From RPQJ01 sp963793675 (GTDB taxonomy: Bacteria; Pseudomonadota; Gammaproteobacteria; Steroidobacterales; Steroidobacteraceae), in NCBI GenBank assembly GCA_963793675.1, contig CAWCBA010000010.1, positions 310,001-374,000 on the forward strand: a stretch of 64,000 nt of DNA, in the 5' to 3' direction. Numbering within the stretch: position 1 is the first letter of the stretch; every line of letters starts with the position of its first letter. Made by a program: the position numbers and the translations under genes. Positions 26,309 through 35,671 of the stretch are shown here, in pieces. The notes below the pieces were generated by a model that saw only the letters and a list, made by a program, of their open reading frames with translations, did no database searches and was not told the DNA's origin.

Positions 26309-26671
26309 ATGGAAATCTTCAAGACCTTCACGCTCGAGAGCGCGCACCGGTTGCCCAACGTGCCCGAAGGGCACAAGTGCGCGCGCGTCCACGGGCATTC
26401 GTTTCGCGTCGAACTGCACGTAAGCGGACCGGTGGACCCGCAGCTCGGCTGGGTGATGGACTTCGCCGAGATCAAGCAGGCGTTCGAGCCGCTGTTCCAG
26501 CGGCTCGACCATCGGTACCTCAACGACGTTGCCGGGCTCGACAACCCGACCAGCGAGAACCTGGCGCGTTACATCTGGAGGGAACTCAAGCCCGGGCTGC
26601 CGCTGCTGGCACGTGTCGTCGTGCATGAGACGTGTACCAGCGGAGCCAGCGTCGCCGGCAGCGAGGACTGA
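26309..26671 (+). CDS. queD: 6-carboxy-5,6,7,8-tetrahydropterin synthase
   Basis: Second step of queuosine/preQ0 synthesis, making carboxytetrahydropterin from dihydroneopterin triphosphate. The 120-aa product (E. coli 121) has the zinc His in FTLESAHRLPNV, the catalytic Cys in EGHKCARVHGHSF (with the other two zinc His residues), WVMDFAEIK near 50, FQRLDHRYLND near 70 with the catalytic Asp-His, NPTSEN near 86 and VVHETCTSG near the end. Start ATG 26309 fits E. coli; the longer frame upstream is not conserved. It is separated from rlmKL by 82 bp. Confidence 0.95.
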   Translation: MEIFKTFTLESAHRLPNVPEGHKCARVHGHSFRVELHVSGPVDPQLGWVMDFAEIKQAFEPLFQRLDHRYLNDVAGLDNPTSENLARYIWRELKPGLPLLARVVVHETCTSGASVAGSED

Positions 26672-26820
26672 GCATCGGGCAGCGAAACGCCCGGGCTCCC
26701 GTCACCGGACCGGCCTGCGGCCGCAGTGTCGTGATCGATTGCTCATTCGGCGACGCCGGGTGCGCGCGTTGTCCTGTTTCAGGTACTGTAGGCCCCACTT
26801 TCACGCAGTCAGTAACACTC

Positions 26821-27741
26821 ATGCGCCACGCTTCAATGTTCCGCTTCCTGTTGTTGTCCGCTGCCGGTCTCGCCTGGGGAATGACGGGCTGCAGCAAGTC
26901 CTCTCCACCGGCGGCGGTGCCGGAGCCGGCGGCGCAAGTGTCGACCCAGGACGAGGCTGCCGCCCAGGCCGCAGCGGCCACGCAGGCTGCCGACGAAGCA
27001 AAGGCCGCGGAACTGGCGGCGAAGGAGAGTGAACTCGCCGAGCGCGAGGCGGCGGTCAAGCAGAAGGAACTCGAAGCGGAACTCGCGCGGCGTGACGCTG
27101 AAACGGCGGCTCAGGCTGCGGCGGCCAGGCAGGCTGCGGCTGCCGAACAGGCTGCGGCGAAGAAGGCGAGCGCGGCCAAGGCGGCAACAGCCACGGCCGC
27201 GGCAGTACCGAAAGCGGCGCCGCCGGCAACGCCGATCGTCGTGCCCGCTGGAACGCAGCTCACGGTCGAGTTGATCACTCCGATCAGTACCAAGACGAAC
27301 AATGTCGGCGACGGCGTCGATGCGCGACTCGCGTCAGACCTGATGATCGGCGATCGGCGCGCCGCGAAGGCCGGGGCGTCGGTGCACGGCTCGATCACCC
27401 AGGTCATCTCGGGCAGCAAGAAGATCGGTGGCACCCCGACGCTCGGCGTGCGGTTCGATTCGCTGGTCGCGGCGAATGGCGCAAGCGTGTCGATCAACGC
27501 GCCGTTCACGCAGCTCGGCAAGAGCGAGACTGGCAAGGACACCGCCAAGATCGTCGGCGGCGCGGCTGCCGGCGCAATCATTGGTCACCAGGTCTCACAC
27601 AAGAATGGCGCCGTGGTGGGCGGCCTTCTCGGCGGCGCGGCCGGCACGGCAGCCGCCAAGGGCACGGGCGGCGAAGTGGCGCTTACGGCAGGGCAGGTGG
27701 TGACCGTGGCCACGCAGTCCTCGTTCGAGGTCAGGCCCTGA
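26821..27741 (+). CDS. Lipoprotein with coiled coil and glycine-zipper end
   Basis: A 306-aa envelope protein. Signal peptide with lipobox GMTGC near residue 24, then a long Ala/Glu/Lys-rich helical stretch (about 40-130) that should form a coiled coil, then a folded region starting IVVPAGTQLTVEL near 140 (the 'TrbI/VirB10-like' YMfa-type beta segment seen in similar proteins), and a glycine-zipper segment GGAAAGAIIGHQ... GGLLGGAAGTAAAKG near 245-285. It resembles proteins annotated as glycine zipper 2TM lipoproteins. An alternative ATG lies at 26836. It converges with puuB, the two stops being 10 bp apart within a 15-bp palindrome (27729-27743). Confidence 0.82.
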   Translation: MRHASMFRFLLLSAAGLAWGMTGCSKSSPPAAVPEPAAQVSTQDEAAAQAAAATQAADEAKAAELAAKESELAEREAAVKQKELEAELARRDAETAAQAAAARQAAAAEQAAAKKASAAKAATATAAAVPKAAPPATPIVVPAGTQLTVELITPISTKTNNVGDGVDARLASDLMIGDRRAAKAGASVHGSITQVISGSKKIGGTPTLGVRFDSLVAANGASVSINAPFTQLGKSETGKDTAKIVGGAAAGAIIGHQVSHKNGAVVGGLLGGAAGTAAAKGTGGEVALTAGQVVTVATQSSFEVRP

Positions 27742-27743
27742 CC
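27729..27743. repeat. 15-bp palindrome at a convergent gene junction
   Basis: GGTCAGG-C-CCTGACC, perfect 7+1+7 arms, overlapping the stop codon of the lipoprotein gene and ending 8 bp before the end of puuB. No T-run. It may simply contribute to transcript ends in this very short junction. Confidence 0.45.
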
Positions 27744-27750
27744 CGCAGCT

Positions 27751-29034
27751 TCAGAGCAGGTCTTTGAGCCGGAACCAGAGCATCGCCAGCACCAGCCCCG
27801 GCATGCGCAGGGCAGGGCCTCCCGGGAAGTCGTGGTGCTTGAGCCGGGTGAAGAGATCGAAGCGCTCGGCCTGTCCCGCGATCGTCTCGGCGACCATCTG
27901 GCCTGCGATGCCGGTCAGCGCGATGCCGTGCCCCGAGAAGCCCTGCAGGTAATACACGTTCGGCGCAATGCGCCCGAAGTCCGGCGCGCGGCTCATCGTG
28001 ATGTCGACGTGCCCGCCCCACGCGAAGTCGATCTTCACGTCGGCGAGCGAGGGGAAGACGTTGAGCATCCGCACGCGCGTGGCCCTGGCGGTGTTGCGCG
28101 CATCGCGACCGGAGTAGCTGACCCGGCCGCCAAACAGCAGGCGGTGGTCGTCCGAGCGGCGGAAGTAATCGAGCACGAAGTTCACGTCGGACACGGCGAC
28201 GTTCTGACGCAGCAGTGATTCGATGCGCGCCTGCCCCAGCCGTTCGGTGGCGATGATGTACGTGCCGACCGGCATGATGCGGTCGCGCAGCTTCTTCGAG
28301 ATCTTCTCGTCGATGAAGGCGTTGCAGCACAGCGCCACCTGCCCGGCCCGCACCGATTGTCCGCCGGCCGTGCGCAGCTTCACGGTCGCGCCGTGCTCGA
28401 TGCCGACGACCATCGCCTGCTCGTGGATCTTCACGCCGGCCGCTGCGGCGGCGGCCGCGAGTCCCAGCGTGTAGTTGAGCGGATGCAGGTGGCCGCTGCG
28501 GTCGTCGCGCAGGCCGCCGATGTACCGATCGGTGTTCAGCACCTCGCCGAGCTCCGTCCGGTCGAGCCAGCGCGTCGACGTGTAGCCGTACTTGTTGACC
28601 AGTTCGTCCTGATACTCACGCAGGTCCGCTTCCTGCCGCGGCTTGAGCGCCGTGTGCAGGTGGCCCCAGTGCAGGTCGCAGTCGATGCGGTGCTTCTCGA
28701 CCAGGTTCTTCATCAGGTCGAGCGCGTCGACCGAGATGTCGAACATCTTCTTCGCGTCGGCGGGGCCCACCTGTGCGACCAGCTTGTCCTGGCTGCACGC
28801 GTAGCCGACGATCGCCTGGCCGCCGCTGCGTCCCGACGCGCCGAACGCGATGCGGTTGCCTTCGAGCAGCACGACCTTGTAGCCACGCTCGGCGAGGAAC
28901 AGCGCCGTCGCGCAGCCGGCGATGCCGCCACCCACGACGCAGACGTCGGCGTCGACGTCGCCTGTCAGGGGCGGGCGGTTCGGCGCAGGATTCGCGGAAG
29001 CCGCGTAATACGAATCGACGTGTTCGACCGGCAT
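27751..29034 (-). CDS. puuB: Gamma-glutamylputrescine oxidoreductase
   Basis: FAD-dependent oxidase that converts gamma-glutamylputrescine to the aldehyde with release of ammonia and H2O2. The 427-aa product opens with HVDSYYAASANPAP, closely matching E. coli PuuB. It has the dinucleotide fold VCVVGGGIAGCATALFLAE near 30, FGASGRSGGQ near 63, HPLNYTLGLA near 165, and YYLQGFSGHGIALTGIAGQ near 370. It begins 3 bp after the puuA-like ligase ends, so the two form one minus-strand operon. Confidence 0.95.
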   Translation of the reverse strand: MPVEHVDSYYAASANPAPNRPPLTGDVDADVCVVGGGIAGCATALFLAERGYKVVLLEGNRIAFGASGRSGGQAIVGYACSQDKLVAQVGPADAKKMFDISVDALDLMKNLVEKHRIDCDLHWGHLHTALKPRQEADLREYQDELVNKYGYTSTRWLDRTELGEVLNTDRYIGGLRDDRSGHLHPLNYTLGLAAAAAAAGVKIHEQAMVVGIEHGATVKLRTAGGQSVRAGQVALCCNAFIDEKISKKLRDRIMPVGTYIIATERLGQARIESLLRQNVAVSDVNFVLDYFRRSDDHRLLFGGRVSYSGRDARNTARATRVRMLNVFPSLADVKIDFAWGGHVDITMSRAPDFGRIAPNVYYLQGFSGHGIALTGIAGQMVAETIAGQAERFDLFTRLKHHDFPGGPALRMPGLVLAMLWFRLKDLL

Positions 29035-29037
29035 GGC

Positions 29038-30409
29038 TCAGCTCGTCGTCAGGTACCAGTCGTAATCGATGGCCGGCACGTAAGAGTAGAAGTCCTGCAT
29101 CTCGCCGCGGCGTGTCTGGGCATACAGGCTCGCGAACCGCTCGCCCAGGTATTCCCGGGCAAACTCGCTGCGTTCGAACACGCCGAGCGCTTCCGGCCAG
29201 GACAGCGGAATGGTGCAGGCCGTGTCGCGGTAGGCATTGCCTGCCAGCACGGGACCCGGGTCGAGCTTGCGCGTGAGCCCAGGTGCATGCCAGCGAGCAC
29301 GATGGCGGCGAGCAGGTACGGATTGGCGTCGGCGCCGGCGATGCGGTGCTCGACACGGCGGCTCGCGGGCGGGCCGTGCGGCACGCGGAACGCGACGCCA
29401 CGATTGTTCACGGACCAGCTCGGATTGAGCGGCACGTAGGCTTCGGGCTGGAAGCGCCGGTACGAATTCGCCGTCGGCGCACAGATCGCGATCGCGTCGT
29501 TCATCGTCGCCGCCAGGCCGCCGATCGCATGGCGCAGTTGCTCACTGCCCACGGGATCTTCCGCTGCGAAGATGTTGTCGCCCTGCGCGTCGAGGACACT
29601 GACGTGCAGGTGCGCGCCGCTGCCGGCGTGGTCGCGGTAGGGCTTCGGCATGAACGTCGCTTCCATGCCGTGGGCGAGCGCCACGCCCTTCACCAGTCGC
29701 TTGAGGCGGATCGCGTGGTCGCACGCGAGCAGGGGATCGTCGACGTGGTGCAGGTTCACTTCGAACTGGCCGGGACCGTATTCGGCGAGCACGGTGCCGA
29801 CGGGCAGTTCCTGTTCGCGCGCGGCCGCATCGATCGCGCTGAGCACGGTCGAGTACTCGTCCAGTTCCTGCATCGAGTTGATCTGCGTCTTCACTTCGCG
29901 GCGGCCGGTCAGCGGCTGGCGTGGCGGCTGCGCGTGGCCTTCCGGCGTGCGCTCGCGATCGACGAGGTAGAACTCGAGTTCGACGGCCATCACGGGTTTG
30001 CAGCCCGAGCGCGGTGAAGCGCGCGACGACGTTCTCGAGCACGTGCCGCGGATCGCCATGGAACGGCGTGCGGTCGTGCTCGTACATGCTGACCTGCATC
30101 TGCGCGACGTGTTCGCCGAGCCAGGGCACCGGCACGAGGCGTGCCTGCGATCGGCAGGCACACTCGATCGGCGTCGCCTTCGTCGAAGCCGAGGCCGGTG
30201 GACTGCACCGTGCCGCCGAGCACGTCGAGTGCGAACATCGAGCCGGGCAGCAGCAGGCCCATGCCGTGCACGCCCTCGAGTTCAGCGGCCGTGACGCGCT
30301 TGCCGCGGGGGATTCCCATGAGGTCGGCGAGCAGCAGATCGACGTAGCGCACCTGCGGATGACGCTTGAGCCAGGCGGCGGCCGGGCCGAATTCCGCAAA
30401 CTGCGGCAT
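29038..30409 (-). CDS. puuA: Gamma-glutamylpolyamine synthetase, glutamine-synthetase family (three frameshifts)
   Basis: ATP-dependent ligase joining glutamate to putrescine or a related amine. The reconstructed product is 456 aa. It has RYVDLLLADLMGIPRGKR near 22, the metal-binding GSGAHLHVSV region, ANSYRRFQPEAYVPLNPSW and the HRIAGADANPYLLAAIVLAG segment. Breaks near 30157 (extra base), 29997 (extra base) and 29279 (missing G); correcting them gives TLVPVPW, GLKPVMAVELEFYLV and HLGLTRKLDPG, all family-like. It pairs with puuB in an operon divergent from spuABCDEFGH. A second ligase of the same family is spuB; which amine each uses cannot be read from sequence. Confidence 0.88.
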
Positions 30410-30648
30410 GTGACACCCGTTGTTTAGGATTTAGCGACGGCTGCGCCGTCCGGGAGCGAGGAGAATAGCCGCTTAGCCACGCTGGCCGGCAAGCCGTGCA
30501 GCCGCTGCCAGAAATCGATCCAAGTCCATGTTTGGGCTGATTTTTGGCCATTTTTTTGCGCTGCGCGGCGACGGCAGGGGGGCGGCTGTGGTTTAATCCG
30601 AGCCGTCCCCGAACGATGGCCCCCCGAGAGCCGTCTAGGATTTTAAAC
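30410..30648. promoter_or_regulatory. Divergent control region between puuA/puuB and spu operons
   Basis: 239 bp with no gene. It is unusually AT-rich in the middle (T-runs at about 30540-30560). A 6-3-6 dyad GACGGC-TGC-GCCGTC lies at 30436-30450 near the leftward start. I see no copy of the concentric dyad found beside puuR, so the same repressor need not act here. A -10-like GTTTAAT lies near 30590 for the rightward operon. Confidence 0.45.
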
Positions 30649-31404
30649 GTGGCTCGCCACAAACCATTGATCGGCATTCCCGCGGATCGCCGGATCCTGG
30701 GTCCGCACCCCTTCCACTGCGTCGGGGAAAAATACATCGTCGCCGTTGCCGAAGCGGCCGAGGCGGTTCCGGTCCTCATCCCCTCGCTGGGTGAGCGCGA
30801 CCTCGACGCGGTGCTGTCGCAACTCGACGGCATCCTGCTGACCGGCAGCCCGTCCAACGTCGAGCCGCACCGCTACCAGGGCCCGGCCAGCGATCCTGCC
30901 ACGGTGCACGATCCGCACCGCGACGAAACGACGTTGCCGATGATTCCGCGGGCCATCGCGGCGGGCATGCCGCTGTTCGCCGTGTGCCGCGGCTTCCAGG
31001 AAATGAACGTCGCGTTCGGCGGCACACTCTGGCAGAAGGTGCAGGACGTGCCCGGCATGCAGGACCACCGCGAGGACAAGGAGCAGCCGCTCGACGTCCA
31101 GTACGCGCCCTCCCACGAGGTGGAACTGGTGCGGGGCGGCTACCTGCACGAACTCGCGGGTACGGAGCGGGTGATGGTCAACTCGCTGCACGCGCAGGGC
31201 GTCCAGACGCTCGGCCGTGGTCTCGAGATCGAGGCCCGTGCCCCGGACGGGCTGATCGAAGCGTTCCGTGTCCGTGAGGCACCGGGCTTTGCGCTCGCGG
31301 TGCAGTGGCACCCGGAATGGCAGGTCCTGAAGAATCCCTTTTCGCACGCCTTGTTCGCCGCGTTCGGCGCTGCGGCGCGTGCACGAATCAACGCACGGAA
31401 GTAG
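30649..31404 (+). CDS. spuA: Gamma-glutamyl-GABA hydrolase
   Basis: Class I glutamine-amidotransferase fold that removes the gamma-glutamyl group at the end of the Puu route (E. coli PuuD, Pseudomonas SpuA). The 251-aa product has ILLTGSPSNVEPHRYQG near 63, the nucleophile Cys in LFAVCRGFQEMN near 110, YAPSHEVELVRGG near 150, NSLHAQGV near 178, and the His-Glu pair in AVQWHPEWQ near 225. GTG 30649 is preferred because AGGA lies about nine bases upstream and it gives the family N-terminus HKPLIGIPAD; an in-frame ATG at 30616 has no SD. It heads the spu-type operon. Confidence 0.93.
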   Translation: MARHKPLIGIPADRRILGPHPFHCVGEKYIVAVAEAAEAVPVLIPSLGERDLDAVLSQLDGILLTGSPSNVEPHRYQGPASDPATVHDPHRDETTLPMIPRAIAAGMPLFAVCRGFQEMNVAFGGTLWQKVQDVPGMQDHREDKEQPLDVQYAPSHEVELVRGGYLHELAGTERVMVNSLHAQGVQTLGRGLEIEARAPDGLIEAFRVREAPGFALAVQWHPEWQVLKNPFSHALFAAFGAAARARINARK

Positions 31405-31409
31405 TTTTC

Positions 31410-32747
31410 ATGAGCACCCCGATCCAGCAGTTTTTCAAGGAACACGGCATCTCGGAAGTCGAGGCCGTGGTCCCCGACATGGCCGGCATCGCGCGCGGCA
31501 AGGTGATGCCCGCGATGAAATTCGCGGAAGACGAGGGCATGCGCATGCCCGAGAGCATCTTCCTGCAGACCGTCACCGGCGATTACCCGGACGACGACCG
31601 CGCCATCAGCCCGTCGGAAATCGACATCGTGTTGAAGGCCGACCCGAACACGACGCGAGTCGTGCCTTGGGCCGCCGAGCCGACCGCCCAGGTCATCCAC
31701 GACAGCTATTACTCGGACGGCCGTCCGGTGACGATGGCGCCGCGCTACGTGCTGCGCCACATCCTCGATCTCTACGCGCAGAAGGGCTGGAAGCCGATCG
31801 TCGCGCCGGAACTCGAGTTCTACCTCGTCGAGCCGAACATCGACGCCGACTATCCGCTCAAGCCGCCGGTGGGCCGTTCGGGCCGGCCTGAAATCGGCCG
31901 CCAGTCGTACAGTATCGCCGCGGTCAACGAATTCGATCCGTTGTTCGACGACATCTATGCGTTCTGCGAAGCGCAGGAAATCGAGATCGACACGCTGATC
32001 CACGAAGACGGCGCCGCGCAGATGGAAATCAACCTGATACATGGCGACGCGATGTCGCTCGCGGACCAGGTGTTCATGTTCAAGCGCACGGCGCGTGAAG
32101 CGGCCTTCCGTCACAAGATGTACGCGACGTTCATGGCGAAGCCGATGGCGCGGGAGCCGGGCAGCGCGATGCACATCCACCAGAGCATCGTGGACGCGAA
32201 GACCGGCAAGAACGTGTTCAGCGACAAGGACGGCAATCCGAGCCAGCTCTTCTTCTCGCACATCGCCGGCCTGCAGAAGTACCTGCCGCATGCGATGGCG
32301 CTGTTCGCGCCGAACGTGAACTCGTTTCGCCGGATCATCCTGCGGCACCTCGCGCCCATCAACACGCAGTGGGGTTACGACAACCGCACGGCAGGCCTGC
32401 GCGTGCCGATCTCGAACCCGGACAACCGCCGCGTCGAGAACCGCCTCGCCGGGGCTGATGCGAATCCGTACCTGGCGCTCGCGGCTTCGCTGGCGTGCGG
32501 CTACCTCGGCATGATGGAGGGGCTGAAGCCGTCGGAGCCTGTTTCCGGCAGCGCGTACGACCTGCCGTTCAACCTGCCGCGCAGCCTCGAAGAATCCGTG
32601 CGGTTGCTGCGCGATTGCCGGACGCTGATCGACACGCTCGGCGACCGCTTCGTGCTGGCCTACACGGCGGTGAAGGAAAGCGAACAAGATACGTTCCTGC
32701 AGGTCATCAGCAGCTGGGAACGCGAGCACTTGCTGCTGAACGTCTGA
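31410..32747 (+). CDS. spuB: Gamma-glutamylpolyamine synthetase, glutamine-synthetase family
   Basis: Glutamate-amine ligase, 445 aa, intact. The beta-grasp N-terminus has VEAVVPDMAGIARGKVMP near 17. The catalytic domain has APELEFYLVEPN near 128, AAQMEINLIHGDAM near 200 and the metal/ATP segment EPGSAMHIHQSIVDA near 250. Arg-rich NRRVENRLAGADANPYLALA near 340 is typical of this family. It follows spuA by 5 bp, matching the Pseudomonas spuAB order. It is distinct from the puuA-like ligase on the other strand, so the locus carries two. Confidence 0.93.
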   Translation: MSTPIQQFFKEHGISEVEAVVPDMAGIARGKVMPAMKFAEDEGMRMPESIFLQTVTGDYPDDDRAISPSEIDIVLKADPNTTRVVPWAAEPTAQVIHDSYYSDGRPVTMAPRYVLRHILDLYAQKGWKPIVAPELEFYLVEPNIDADYPLKPPVGRSGRPEIGRQSYSIAAVNEFDPLFDDIYAFCEAQEIEIDTLIHEDGAAQMEINLIHGDAMSLADQVFMFKRTAREAAFRHKMYATFMAKPMAREPGSAMHIHQSIVDAKTGKNVFSDKDGNPSQLFFSHIAGLQKYLPHAMALFAPNVNSFRRIILRHLAPINTQWGYDNRTAGLRVPISNPDNRRVENRLAGADANPYLALAASLACGYLGMMEGLKPSEPVSGSAYDLPFNLPRSLEESVRLLRDCRTLIDTLGDRFVLAYTAVKESEQDTFLQVISSWEREHLLLNV

Positions 32748-32779
32748 GGAAAAGGGGTAGGGGAGCTCCACCCGCTCAA

Positions 32780-32808
32780 CCCCTAACCCCTAACACCCTA
32801 ACCCCCCC
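32780..32808 (-). repeat. Telomere-like G-quadruplex motif on the minus strand
   Basis: The plus strand reads CCCCTAACCCCTAACACCCTA followed by a C-run; on the minus strand this is four G-runs separated by TTA-type loops, the classical G4 pattern. Plus-strand G-runs at 32754-32763 could pair with it as a hairpin instead. It lies in the 79-bp gap between spuB and spuC. Confidence 0.55.
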
Positions 32809-32826
32809 TCCTCAAGCAGCCACCCC

Positions 32827-34222
32827 ATGCGCTCCACACCGTACCTCGCCGACCGCACCACCGCCCAATGGCAGGAACTGGACCGCCAGCACTACCTGCA
32901 TCCGTTCACGGACTACAAGAACCTGCACGCGAAGGGTTCGCGGGTGATCGTCAAGGCCGAGGGCGTGTATCTGTACGACTCCGACGGCAACCGCATGCTC
33001 GACGGCATGGCGGGCCTCTGGTGCGTCAACCTGGGCTACGGTCGCAAGGAACTCGCCGAGGCCGCTTACCATCAGCTGCTCGAGCTGCCGTACTACAACA
33101 GCTTTTTCCAGACGGCCCACCCGCCGGCGATCGAACTCGCGAAGCAGCTCGTCGACCTGACCCCGCCGCAGTTCAACCGGGTGTTCTTCACCGGGTCGGG
33201 CTCGGAAGGAAACGACACGGTCGTGCGACTCGTGCGCCGTTACTGGGACCTGCTCGGACAGCCGGAGCGCAAGGTCATCATCAGCCGGCAGAACGCGTAC
33301 CACGGCAGCACGATGGCCGGGGCGAGCCTCGGTGGCATGGGGTTCATGCACGAGCAGGGCGGTCTGCCGATCCCGGACATCGTCCACATCCCGCAGCCGT
33401 ACTGGTACGGCGAAGGCGGCAGGCTGAGCCCGGCCGAGTTCGGCGTGAAGGTCGCGCACACGCTCGAGCAGAAGATCCTCGAAATGGGTCCGCAGAAGAT
33501 CGCCGCCTTCATCGGCGAGCCGATCCAGGGCGCCGGCGGCGTGATCATCCCGCCGGACACCTATTGGCCCGAGATCCAGAAGATCTGCGACCGCTACGGC
33601 ATCCTGCTGGTCGCAGACGAGGTCATCTGCGGCTTCGGCCGCACGGGCCACTGGTTCGGTTCGAACCACTTCGGGATCAAGCCCGACCTCATGACGATCG
33701 CGAAGGGGCTGTCGTCGGGCTACCTGCCGATCGGCGGCGTGATGGTCGCGGACCGCGTCGCCGACGTGATCATCGACCAGGGCGGCGAGTTCGCCCACGG
33801 CTTCACGTACTCGGGCCATCCGGCCGCCTGCGCCGTCGCCAGCGTCAACCTGACACTGATCCAGCAGGAAAACCTCGTGTCGCGCACCCACGACGAAACC
33901 GGCCCCTACCTGGCCAGGAAGTGGCGCGACATTTCGGAGCACCCGCTGGTGGGCGAGGCGCGGTCGGTCGGCCTGATCGGCGCTTTAGAATTGGTCAAGG
34001 ACAAGGCGCGCGCGGACGTTTTTCGACAATCGCGGCGAGGTCGGCACGATCTGCCGCGACTTCTGCTTCGAGAACGGCCTGATCATGCGCGCGGTCCGGG
34101 ACACGATGATCATTTCGCCGCCGCTCGTGATCAGTCGCGAACAGCTCGACGAGCTCGCGGAGAAGGCGTGGCGCTGCCTCGACCTGACGTACGCCCGCTG
34201 CCGCGCGGAAGGCCGTCTGTAG
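32827..34222 (+). CDS. spuC: Polyamine (putrescine):pyruvate aminotransferase (one frameshift)
   Basis: Class III PLP transaminase removing the amino group of putrescine or other amines directly to pyruvate. Reconstructed length 464 aa. It opens with HYLHPFTDYKNLHAKGSRVI, characteristic of SpuC. It has GSGSEGNDTVVRLVRRYW near 120, VADEVICGFGRTGHWFGS near 258 and the Schiff-base Lys in MTIAKGLSSGYLPIGG near 290. The frame breaks near 34019, where one extra base precedes TTTTTCGAC; after correction DNRGEVGTICRDFCFENG runs to ARCRAEGRL and stop 34222. It shares the family with the gene at 16598 but is clearly different. Confidence 0.92.
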
Positions 34223-34346
34223 GCGCGAGGGTCGCACCCGGGCCCGGCGCGGCGCGTTGCCCCTAGCCACGGAAAAAAATCTTCGCTATACAGGAACACT
34301 CGCGCCAGTCGGTCCGCTTCCAAGCAAGCACAGGGGTATCCGAAAG

Positions 34347-35509
34347 ATGAGCATCAGCATCCGTGCCGGGTTATTGAGCCTGGTGGTCGCCACCGCCCTC
34401 GTGGGCTGTGGCAAGAAGGAGGAAGCTCCTCCGGCCGCCGAGACTGCCGCTGCCCCCACCGCTGCCGCGCCGGCATCGACCGAGGAAAAGGTCGTCAACG
34501 TCTACAACTGGTCCGATTACATCGACCCGACGATGCTCGAGGCGTTCACCAATGAGACCGGCATCAAGGTCAACTACGACGTCTTCGACTCGAACGAAGT
34601 GCTCGAGACGAAGCTGCTGGCAGGCAACACGGGTTACGACGTGGTCGTGCCGTCGGCGTCCTTCATGGAGCGCCAGATCAAGGCGGGCGTCTTCATGCAG
34701 CTCGACCGCAGCAAGCTCACCAACTGGGGCAACCTCGATCCCGAGGTGCTGCAGCGTGTCGCACTGCACGACCCGGGCAACGAGCATGCGGTGAACCACA
34801 TGTGGGGCACGGACCGGCATCGGTTACAACGAGGGCAAGATCCAGAAGATCGCCCCGGACGCGCCGCTGGACAGCTGGCAGCTCGTGTTCGATCCGAAGT
34901 GGGCCGCCAAGTTCAAGGACTGCGGCATCTCCGTGCTCGACGCGCCGAGCGAACTCGTCGACGTCGCACTCGCCTACCTCGGCAAGGACCCGAACAGCCA
35001 GAACGAGGCCGACCTCAAGGCGGCCGAAGACCTGCTGCTCAAGATCCGCCCTTACATCCGCATGATCCACAGCTCCAACTACATCGACGCGCTCGCAAAC
35101 GGCGAGTTGTGCATCGCCGTGGGCTGGAGCGGTGACGTGCTGCAGGCGCGCGACCGTGCCGCCGAGGCCGGCCAGGGCAACGTGATCAAGTACTTTGTGC
35201 CGAAGGAAGGCACGATCATCTGGTTCGACATGTACGCGATCCCGGCCGACGCCAAGCACCCGGACAATGCGCACATGTTCATCAACTACATGATGCGTCC
35301 GGACGTCGCGGCAAAGAACTCGAATTTCATCAACTATGCCAACGGCAACGCGGCGTCGCTTGCGCTGATCGACGACAAGGTCAAGAACGACCCGGGCGTC
35401 TACCCCTCGGCCGAAGTGAAGGCCAAGCTGTTTCCGGACCTTGCCAAGACGCCGGAATTCACCCGCCTGCCTGAACCGGTCCTGGACACGGTTCACTACC
35501 GGCAAGTAA
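34347..35509 (+). CDS. spuD: Polyamine ABC transporter substrate-binding protein (two frameshifts)
   Basis: Periplasmic PotF-type binding protein. Lipobox-like VGCGKKE near residue 20, an Ala/Pro linker, then VVNVYNWSDYIDPTM near 50 and YDVFDSNEVLETKLLAG near 78. Breaks near 34813 (extra G; corrected MWGTTGIGYN) and 35471 (extra C; corrected TRLLNRSWTRFTTGK, stop TAA 35507-35509). The reconstructed length is 386 aa. The raw frame runs on into the intergenic region, which would give a false C-terminus. It is followed by a paralogue, as in Pseudomonas spuD/spuE where one prefers putrescine and the other spermidine; which is which here is unknown. Confidence 0.9.
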
Positions 35510-35671
35510 GCGCGCCCGGCACACGCTACCCGCGGGGCGGTCGGATACCAGTCCGGCCGCCCCGTCTGGCTTCAGGGCAAGGCTGACTTTACCGGGTGCC
35601 TGAGCTATAACCGGGAGCACGCCCGCCGTGCGGGGAGGGCGGCGACGGGGCGACGACCCAAGGGAGATCTC

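Noticed and set aside
31140..32771. 543-codon reverse open frame opposite spuA and spuB
   Set aside because: Antisense shadow with no domain pattern.
34258..34292. Promoter upstream of spuD (TATACA-like -10)
   Set aside because: The TATACA hexamer near 34285 has only a poor -35 at correct spacing; not strong enough to list.
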